Origin: Spirulina sp. DLM2.Bin59
Lineage (GTDB): Bacteria > Cyanobacteriota > Cyanobacteriia > Cyanobacteriales > Spirulinaceae
Assembly: GCA_007693875.1 (NCBI GenBank)
Contig: RECT01000328.1
Location: 1 to 9,967 of the forward strand
DNA: 9,967 nucleotides
Direction: 5' to 3'
Under the pieces are notes generated by a model that made no database searches, had not been told where the DNA came from, and was given only the letters and a program-made list of their open reading frames with translations. Each line of letters opens with the position of its first letter. Position 1 is the first letter of the stretch. This document shows, in pieces, positions 1-4,548 of the stretch. The position numbers and the translations under genes were made by a program.

Positions 1-248
1 AGCACAAACCCACCGGGATGGCTCAGGGAGGGGAGTTTTTGCCATGGTTTGCGCTGTTCCCACACCAAATAGGCGGCGTAGGGCAGCCCCAGGAGGCCAT
101 GGCTAAAATATTCGTGCTCTAAGCTAATACTTTTATTGAGCCAACCATCAGCCCAATGGATCAGGAGGGGGCCATAGAGGGCTGCCAGCAGGGCGAGGAT
201 CAGGCCATTGAGCCAGTGGGTTTGGAGGCGGGAGGGAGTGAGTTGCAT
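1..248 (-). CDS. crtB: Cyanoexosortase (probably type B), N-terminal part, cut by window edge
   Basis: Read on the minus strand from the ATG at 248, this gives 82 codons that stay open to the window edge, so only the N-terminal third is visible. The product starts with a hydrophobic segment (about residues 14-31, LNGLILALLAALYGPLLI). A polar stretch follows, then the exosortase-type motif EHEYFSHGLLGLPYAAYLVW (residues 51-70) and a basic RKPW. Exosortases are multipass membrane transpeptidases that recognise C-terminal sorting signals of exported proteins; the YSHG-type motif before a second membrane segment is typical of the family. The EHEYFSHGL form is what I recall for cyanobacterial exosortase B. 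The catalytic Cys/Arg/His residues lie outside the window. It starts 23 bases after the aminotransferase stop, so the two are probably co-transcribed. Here crtB means cyanoexosortase B, not phytoene synthase. Family membership is fairly sure; subtype B is from memory of the motif. Confidence 0.72.
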   Translation of the reverse strand, partial: MQLTPSRLQTHWLNGLILALLAALYGPLLIHWADGWLNKSISLEHEYFSHGLLGLPYAAYLVWEQRKPWQKLPSLSHPGGFV

Positions 249-271
249 TGGCGTGAGGGGTGATGGACAGG

Positions 272-1396
272 TTATTGGGGTAGGCGATCGCGGATCGCTG
301 CGACAACGGCTTCCACCTGAGCAGAGGTCAAACCGGGATACATGGGCAGGGAGAGAATTTCCGCTGCTAACTGTTCCGCCACGGGAAAATCCCCCGGTTG
401 ATAACCCAGAAATTGATAGGCGGGTTGGAGATGACAGGGAATCGGGTAATGGATGCCGGTTTGGATCCCCGCCTCAGTTAAGGCGGCTTGCAGTTGTTCC
501 CGGTGCAGGGGGGGCTGAACGCGGATGACATAGAGGTGATAGCTATGGCCGAGGCCACTGTGGTTAGCCAGGGGACAAATTCCCGGCAGGGGGGTGAGGG
601 CGGCGGTGTATTCCTGAGCCCGTTGATTGCGGGCGATATTCCAAGCCCGTAGATGGGGGAGCTTGAGACACAGAACAGCGGCCTGGAGATTATCGAGGCG
701 GCTATTGGTGCCCCATTCCTGATGGATATATTTTTCCCGCGCCCCATAGTTGCGATAGGCGCGGAGTTTGCTGGCTATCTCAGCATCATTGGTGAGCACC
801 ATCCCCCCATCCCCCATAGCACCGAGGTTTTTACTGGGATAGAAACTATAGGCTGCCAATGTGCCAATGGAACCAGCGGTAACGCCATCGCGGTGGGCGA
901 GGTGGGACTGGGCAGCATCTTCAATAATCAGCAGATTATGGCTTTGGGCAAAATCTTTGAGGGCTTGGGGGGCAACGAGTTGGCCGTAGAGATGGACAGG
1001 GGCGATCGCCTTCGTCTGGGGGGTGATCTTTTTAACCGCTGCATTGAGGTCAATTAGGGCCGTATCGGGATCACAATCCACTAAAACGGGGGTGGCCCCG
1101 GTGCGCAAAATGCCAATCAGCGTCGCAATAAAGGTATTGGCAGGAACCAGCACCTCATCTCCGGCCTGAATTCCGGCGGCCCGCATCCCCAAGGCAAGGG
1201 CATCGGTTCCGGAGGCCAGGCCAATGCCATAGGCAACGCCACTGGCCTCCGCAAAGGCCTGTTCAAAGGCAGCCAGGTGGGGCCCCAGGATAAATTGCCC
1301 CTGGGCAATACAGTCACGCCACAATTGCTCTATTGAGGCTTGGAGAGGTTCATGCTGGAAGGAGAGATCCACAAAGGGGATGGTTACATAGGCCAT
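272..1396 (-). CDS. DegT/DnrJ/EryC1/StrS family PLP-dependent sugar aminotransferase
   Basis: This is a 374-residue fold-type I aminotransferase of normal length for enzymes that aminate nucleotide-linked keto-sugars, usually with glutamate as amino donor. The N-terminus IPFVDLSFQ is the usual family opening. SGTDAL (about residue 62) helps bind the cofactor phosphate. The aspartate in IIEDAAQ (D160) contacts the pyridine nitrogen. The lysine in SFYPSKNLGAMGDGG (K189) should form the Schiff base. The YPSKNLGA-GDGG form resembles 3-amino-sugar transaminases (FdtB/QdtB-like), but the substrate cannot be fixed from sequence. I chose the ATG at 1396. A TTG start ten codons upstream (1426) is possible, but it would add a tail unlike the family and has no ribosome binding site. 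Its position ahead of a cyanoexosortase fits surface-glycan or exopolysaccharide synthesis. Confidence 0.9.
   Translation of the reverse strand: MAYVTIPFVDLSFQHEPLQASIEQLWRDCIAQGQFILGPHLAAFEQAFAEASGVAYGIGLASGTDALALGMRAAGIQAGDEVLVPANTFIATLIGILRTGATPVLVDCDPDTALIDLNAAVKKITPQTKAIAPVHLYGQLVAPQALKDFAQSHNLLIIEDAAQSHLAHRDGVTAGSIGTLAAYSFYPSKNLGAMGDGGMVLTNDAEIASKLRAYRNYGAREKYIHQEWGTNSRLDNLQAAVLCLKLPHLRAWNIARNQRAQEYTAALTPLPGICPLANHSGLGHSYHLYVIRVQPPLHREQLQAALTEAGIQTGIHYPIPCHLQPAYQFLGYQPGDFPVAEQLAAEILSLPMYPGLTSAQVEAVVAAIRDRLPQ
284..291. repeat. HIP1 octamers (GCGATCGC), first of about 12
   Basis: HIP1 palindromes are seen at 284, 1002, 1402, 1463, 3580, 3681, 3897, 3975, 6274, 6806, 7045 and 7248 (start positions). 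About one would be expected per 65 kb by chance. This over-representation is a hallmark of many cyanobacterial genomes. None lies between 1471 and 3579, or after 7256. Confidence 0.9.
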
Positions 1397-1486
1397 GGTG
1401 GGCGATCGCCTCGACGGGTTAATCAAACTAAGGGGCTATCCCCTTTGTAGCTTTATTCTCTGGCGATCGCCAATTTCCCCATCACC

Positions 1487-1975
1487 CTAAGGGCGGGACA
1501 GCTTCACCAATGCTTCTTGGACAGCGGGGGGCAAGCGGCGCAGAATTTTGCCATTATCGCGGTCAATCGCCACAAGGGTGACGAGGGCAGACACACAAAG
1601 TTCATTGGTGTCTAAATTTTGAATTTGATAGGCCCAATCAATGCGCACCCCTTTCATTTCCATCATCCGCGTTTTCACCACCGCTCCCTGGCCCATCTTC
1701 AATGAACGATGGTAACGCATCGACAATTCCACCACGGGCAGATCACAACCCAACCGCACTAACTCGGTAAAGTTAATGCCAATGGATTGTAAGCATTCAA
1801 CCCGGGCTTCCTCCATCCAAGTCACATAGGCCCCATGCCAAACAATGCCGCCATAGTCGGTGTGGTGGGGATGGGCTTTAACCACGTATTCAAACCATTT
1901 ATCCGTGGTGGCATGGAGGGCGTGGTCTTCAACGAGGGCAGTGGTGGGGGGTAGTTGGGGCTGAGGTTCGGTCAT
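1487..1975 (-). CDS. Acyl-CoA thioesterase, hot-dog fold (4HBT/YbgC-like)
   Basis: The 162-residue product is a single hot-dog domain with a disordered proline-rich N-terminal tail of about 25 residues. The signature HTDYGGIVWHGAYVTWMEEAR (about 38-58) matches the YbgC/4-hydroxybenzoyl-CoA thioesterase active-site loop: D40 is in the position of the catalytic aspartate, and the following helix begins at the G-aliphatic-WH stretch. Members hydrolyse acyl-CoA or acyl-ACP thioesters in the cytosol. The true substrate is unknown; it is not the short DHNA-CoA thioesterase type, whose loop reads DTDAAGVVYF. The ATG at 1975 was preferred; an in-frame TTG at 2002 would add nine residues and leave only about 10 bases to the upstream DUF488 gene. 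It follows that gene by 37 bases on the same strand, so read-through is possible, but base composition returns to the host norm here. Confidence 0.85.
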   Translation of the reverse strand: MTEPQPQLPPTTALVEDHALHATTDKWFEYVVKAHPHHTDYGGIVWHGAYVTWMEEARVECLQSIGINFTELVRLGCDLPVVELSMRYHRSLKMGQGAVVKTRMMEMKGVRIDWAYQIQNLDTNELCVSALVTLVAIDRDNGKILRRLPPAVQEALVKLSRP

Positions 1976-2012
1976 AACTGAATTAAAAATGAATGTTCGC
2001 AATCAAAAAGAC

Positions 2013-2573
2013 CTATTTGAGATGCTCAATGGGAGCTTGGGTTAAACCTTGCAGTTTTTCAGCAACTTCTGTACGATGACATCGTTCTGAATCCATTTCA
2101 GCACATAGCAATAAAACACTACCCTTTTTAAGCATTTGTGCCACATTTAATAAACTATTTTTAACATCTTGATCTTCTGGAGGAATCCAATGCTTAGATC
2201 CTGATGTATTTCCGAGAGCTAGTTGTGATGAATATTCAATATTGTGTAGTTCACAAAATTTTGCAATAGAATCTCCATACCATTTTCGCGACCAAGCACG
2301 GGGATTCAATCGTACATCCACCACCGATTTTACTTCAAAAACCTGTAGATAATGTAAAAAAGAATCATAATCTTTGCGATTACCATACCCAAAGGTGACA
2401 ATTTTGCCAACGGATTGAGATTGTATTTCAGGGCTGTCATTATTGCCATTCACACAATCATTCAGTTTTTTTTGAATTGCCAAAAATTTCAACTGAATTT
2501 CAAGGTTAAATAAAAGATATTGTAAAAATATCTTTTGTTTTGAATGGGTAAATTTTGTTTCAATGAATATCAT
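2013..2573 (-). CDS. DUF488 family protein, with unusual N-terminal extension
   Basis: The 186-residue product carries a DUF488 domain at about residues 57-180. It opens with KIVTFGYGNR (the family's TIGYGNR strand), continues with VVDVRLNPR (84-92), and ends with the hallmark LLCAEMDSERCHR (155-167), which matches the family's CxE...CHR pattern. The biochemical function of DUF488 is not established. The first ~56 residues are a hydrophobic/basic extension (KQKIFLQYLLFNLEIQLKF) that most family members lack as far as I recall. No internal in-frame ATG precedes the domain, though GTG codon 41 would give a product closer to family length. The ATG at 2573 lies 13 bases after the upstream stop. 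An AAGGA at 2584-2588 overlapping that stop could serve both reinitiation and coupling. The gene is AT-rich and lacks HIP1 sites, unlike its neighbours. It is probably co-transcribed with the dual-OB gene. Confidence 0.82.
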   Translation of the reverse strand: MIFIETKFTHSKQKIFLQYLLFNLEIQLKFLAIQKKLNDCVNGNNDSPEIQSQSVGKIVTFGYGNRKDYDSFLHYLQVFEVKSVVDVRLNPRAWSRKWYGDSIAKFCELHNIEYSSQLALGNTSGSKHWIPPEDQDVKNSLLNVAQMLKKGSVLLLCAEMDSERCHRTEVAEKLQGLTQAPIEHLK

Positions 2574-2586
2574 GATTTTAAAATCC

Positions 2587-3378
2587 TTAAAATAAGCTCA
2601 GTTGATTTGCGGTTTGTATGGGGGGATAAAAAAGTCCAATCGTCATAAATGTTTGGGGATGAGATTGAAGATTGCCCACAATAAAATATAGATCTGTTTT
2701 AGCTAACTGTTCGAGCTTTTGCTTGACCTTGATGGTCGCATCCTTTTCTTTTTCTGCTAACGTTCTACCATTAGAACTATCTCTACACTTGCGATATAGT
2801 TCGGAAATTTCCCAGTCACTGATACTATATTTATGAGATTTACCATTGGATTCTGTGAACTGATAACCAAACTGATAAGGTATTTTTTCTAGTTCCAGGG
2901 ATGGTTCAAATAAATCACCCTGTGCTTGTACCGCTTGTTGTTGAGGATTCCATTCCCGTTCTGTGGGTTTACAAAACCATTTAGTAATTGTTTGAGGCTT
3001 GATAATTCCTAATGATTTTCCTTGGGCTTGAATTTCTGATACAGAACTGAATTGTAAGGGCAAAACTAGAGACTTGCGCTCTTGCCAATTGTTGCGAGTA
3101 TCAATTTCACGAATGATCATGATTGAGTCATCATTAATACGATAACTTTCTAGCCTGAAGTCTTTAGGATTCCTTTCAATTTCAGCAGAGATAATTGACC
3201 AACGCTTATACCGTTTATCTATGGTCAGTCCACGGAATCTAATCGGGTAGATCCGAATCCACTGCACCGGCTTTTCAGCTTCATCTAGTAAAATTCCTGC
3301 TGTACATACCGTTTCTTTGTATTTTGTACTAATGGATGGGTAAGTTTTAGTGACAATCAGGATTTTTTGTCGTTCCAT
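2587..3378 (-). CDS. Dual OB (DuOB)-type protein, DUF488 partner, with C-terminal clamp-binding motif
   Basis: The 263-residue protein resembles a family that I recall being annotated as dual OB domain-containing. N-terminal signatures are VTKTYPSIS (9-17), ETVCTAGI (22-29), WIRIYPIRFR (40-49) and NPKDFRLESYRI (70-81). A middle SISDWEISELYR (185-196) and a late LYFIVGNLQSHP...GLFYPP (230-253) complete the pattern. The family often sits beside DUF488 genes and has been proposed to act on nucleic acids in conflict or repair systems; no activity is established to my knowledge. The last five residues are QLSLF, an exact match to the bacterial beta-sliding-clamp-binding pentapeptide QL(S/D)LF, which supports a role near DNA replication or repair. 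The ATG at 3378 has no clear Shine-Dalgarno. Transcription probably starts from the extended -10 about 60 bases upstream. The gene is AT-rich, with no HIP1 sites. Confidence 0.75.
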   Translation of the reverse strand: MERQKILIVTKTYPSISTKYKETVCTAGILLDEAEKPVQWIRIYPIRFRGLTIDKRYKRWSIISAEIERNPKDFRLESYRINDDSIMIIREIDTRNNWQERKSLVLPLQFSSVSEIQAQGKSLGIIKPQTITKWFCKPTEREWNPQQQAVQAQGDLFEPSLELEKIPYQFGYQFTESNGKSHKYSISDWEISELYRKCRDSSNGRTLAEKEKDATIKVKQKLEQLAKTDLYFIVGNLQSHPQTFMTIGLFYPPIQTANQLSLF

Positions 3379-3440
3379 TTAATCAAAAAGACTAGAGTGA
3401 TTAATGTTTAAGGGTTTGTTTTTGTAGTACCTGAGTCCCC

Positions 3441-3449
3441 ATTGTACCA
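3441..3449 (-). promoter_or_regulatory. Extended -10 promoter for the dual-OB/DUF488 pair
   Basis: On the minus strand this reads TGGTACAAT: a TGn extension followed by a hexamer matching TATAAT at five of six positions. It lies about 63 bases upstream of the dual-OB start codon, in a non-coding AT-rich stretch and downstream of the hairpin that ends the previous gene. No good -35 hexamer is visible, as is usual for extended -10 promoters. This is a prediction from sequence only. Confidence 0.45.
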
Positions 3450-3503
3450 TTCATTAATAGAGTTCAGCCATTAAATCATCATTAATTTTTGTGGGAACCG
3501 ATA

Positions 3504-3533
3504 GCAAAACCTCTCCGGGAGGGAGAGGTTTGC
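3504..3533 (-). terminator. Hairpin after the secreted-protein gene, probable terminator
   Basis: A 12-bp inverted repeat (GGAGAGGTTTGC against GCAAAACCTCTCC, one bulged A) closes a loop of about 5 bases, 20 bases after the stop of the minus-strand gene at 3554. The descending arm contains TTTT but no long U-tract follows, so termination may be partial. It also separates that gene from the AT-rich DUF488 cassette. Similar CCTCTCC...GGAGAGG hairpins are dispersed between genes in many cyanobacteria. Confidence 0.5.
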
Positions 3534-3553
3534 TCATAAGTTGATGGGGAAAT

Positions 3554-4033
3554 TTAACGGGTCGTGCAGGCGGCGAGGAGCGATCGCTCCAGTTCCCCCA
3601 GTTCACCGAGGGCATGGTAGCCCTTTAAGCTGGTTTGGCGTTGGGCTTCGCCAGCGACGATGATGGTTTCTCCTTGGAGGGCGATCGCATAATCACTCAC
3701 TTCTTCGGTGTAGGGGTCGGTAATCGCCAGTTGCAGGGTATCGGGGGCGACTGTGCCGGTAAAGCAGGCATATTCTGATTGAACGTGATAGGCTGCGCCT
3801 TGGACGCGACCCTGATCAACGGTGAACACCAAATATTCCACCGCTAACTGATCCCGTTGGGGGGCTTGGCCGTAAAAGTGGGTACCATTGGGAAGGGCGA
3901 TCGCCTCTGGCAATTGCCTGGGTTGCTGGGGTTCACTTTGGGCCACGGTTGCAAGGGTGATATTCCCCAAAAGGGCGATCGCCACGGCGAAAAAAGCTTG
4001 CCATTTTGTTTGTTTTGCGGTAAAACCTAACAT
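3554..4033 (-). CDS. Small secreted protein of unknown function, cyanobacterial type
   Basis: The 159-residue product has a signal peptide: basic K7/K10, a hydrophobic core at about 12-30 (FFAVAIALLGNITLATVA), and a plausible cleavage after TVA at residue 31. The mature part is about 128 residues, acidic, and probably beta-rich. Recognisable blocks are LPNGTHFYGQAPQRDQL (47-63), EYLVFTVDQGRVQGAAYHV (66-84) and YACFTG (88-93). This block order resembles uncharacterised cyanobacterial exported proteins (YGQ...EYLVFEV...GA.Y...CF.G) I recall without a named function. Two cysteines remain after cleavage (C90 and C156) and could form a disulfide in the periplasm. A GAGGAG lies about 10 bases ahead of the ATG at 4033. 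It is divergent from the EF-G gene and shows four HIP1 sites, so it looks native to the genome. I cannot assign a function. Confidence 0.7.
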   Translation of the reverse strand: MLGFTAKQTKWQAFFAVAIALLGNITLATVAQSEPQQPRQLPEAIALPNGTHFYGQAPQRDQLAVEYLVFTVDQGRVQGAAYHVQSEYACFTGTVAPDTLQLAITDPYTEEVSDYAIALQGETIIVAGEAQRQTSLKGYHALGELGELERSLLAACTTR

Positions 4034-4363
4034 ATTCTCTGCACTCCTCTGCGTTTAAAGCCAATCCGTCCAACCCGCAACCACAGCAATCCGTCGAGAA
4101 AACCTTCAGGTTTTTCCCGGTTCCCTTTTGTTCCCCTCAAGGGCAGATCCGCTGATTCCGGACAACATCGCTATAGTTGCCTCCTTTTAGTCTAACCTCT
4201 GGTTCTGGGGCCTGGGCCGCGCTTCGTAAAACTACAACAGAAACGCTCACAAAATTTTAAGATTGAGTGGTGTATCCAAGGCGCAAAGGGAGGCGAGGCT
4301 GCAAGGGAGAGGCTACGCCAAAGCCCTCAACTCAGAAAAATCTCCCCCCCGGCCCCCATAGTA

Positions 4364-4393
4364 GGGACATAAACCCTTTACAATTATTATAAA
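4364..4393 (+). promoter_or_regulatory. Candidate promoter for the EF-G gene
   Basis: GGGACA (4364-4369, four of six matches to TTGACA) lies 18 bases ahead of TATAAA (4388-4393, five of six matches to TATAAT), in the only AT-rich patch of the proximal intergenic region. Transcription would begin near 4400, giving a 5' leader of about 150 bases. Prediction only. Confidence 0.35.
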
Positions 4394-4408
4394 AACCGCC
4401 ATCCGCCG

Positions 4409-4462
4409 CCTTGGGTCTAATGTCCATCACCCAAGGTATCCCCATGGAGACTTGACCCAAGG
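4409..4462 (+). promoter_or_regulatory. EF-G leader with mutually exclusive stems
   Basis: CCTTGGGTC at 4409-4417 can pair with ACCCAAGG at 4429-4436 (8 bp, 12-base loop) or with GACCCAAGG at 4454-4462 (9 bp), but not with both. The two right-hand arms are direct repeats of ACCCAAGG, 26 bases apart. An 11-codon ORF (4420-4455, MSITQGIPMET) spans the first arm and ends at the edge of the second; it has no visible Shine-Dalgarno. The arrangement could be a riboregulator, a protein-binding repeat or chance. Confidence 0.3.
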
Positions 4463-4548
4463 GTAAGGGGGTGGCTGCGATTTCCTCTAAAGCATCCCTT
4501 TAAGGTAGTCACTAACGCTGGTCGCCACTCAACTAGAAAAACGCCAAT

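Larger units (their letters stand above)
4034..4548. other. 515-base divergent intergenic region
   Basis: This stretch separates the secreted-protein gene (minus) from the EF-G gene (plus) and must hold both promoters. I see no convincing protein gene in it. Near 4300-4325 there is a GGGAGAGGCTACGCC-like stretch resembling fragments of dispersed cyanobacterial repeats. A short AAAACC/GGTTTT hairpin sits at 4099-4114. A run of C residues (about 4343-4357) precedes a plus-strand promoter candidate. The last ~150 bases look like a structured leader for the EF-G gene. I found no convincing minus-strand promoter. Confidence 0.6.

Noticed and set aside
208..528. Plus-strand ORF of 106 codons near the left edge
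   Set aside because: It lies antisense to the exosortase start and the aminotransferase C-terminus, with arginine/glycine-rich shadow composition.
1396..1426. TTG start adding ten residues to the aminotransferase
   Set aside because: There is no ribosome binding site, the extension (INPSRRSPT) is unlike the family, and the ATG at 1396 gives the standard N-terminus.
4099..4114. AAAACC-TTCA-GGTTTT hairpin in the divergent intergenic region
   Set aside because: The stem is short and AT-weak, and it sits upstream of the start of the secreted-protein gene rather than at a gene end; it is not distinguishable from chance.
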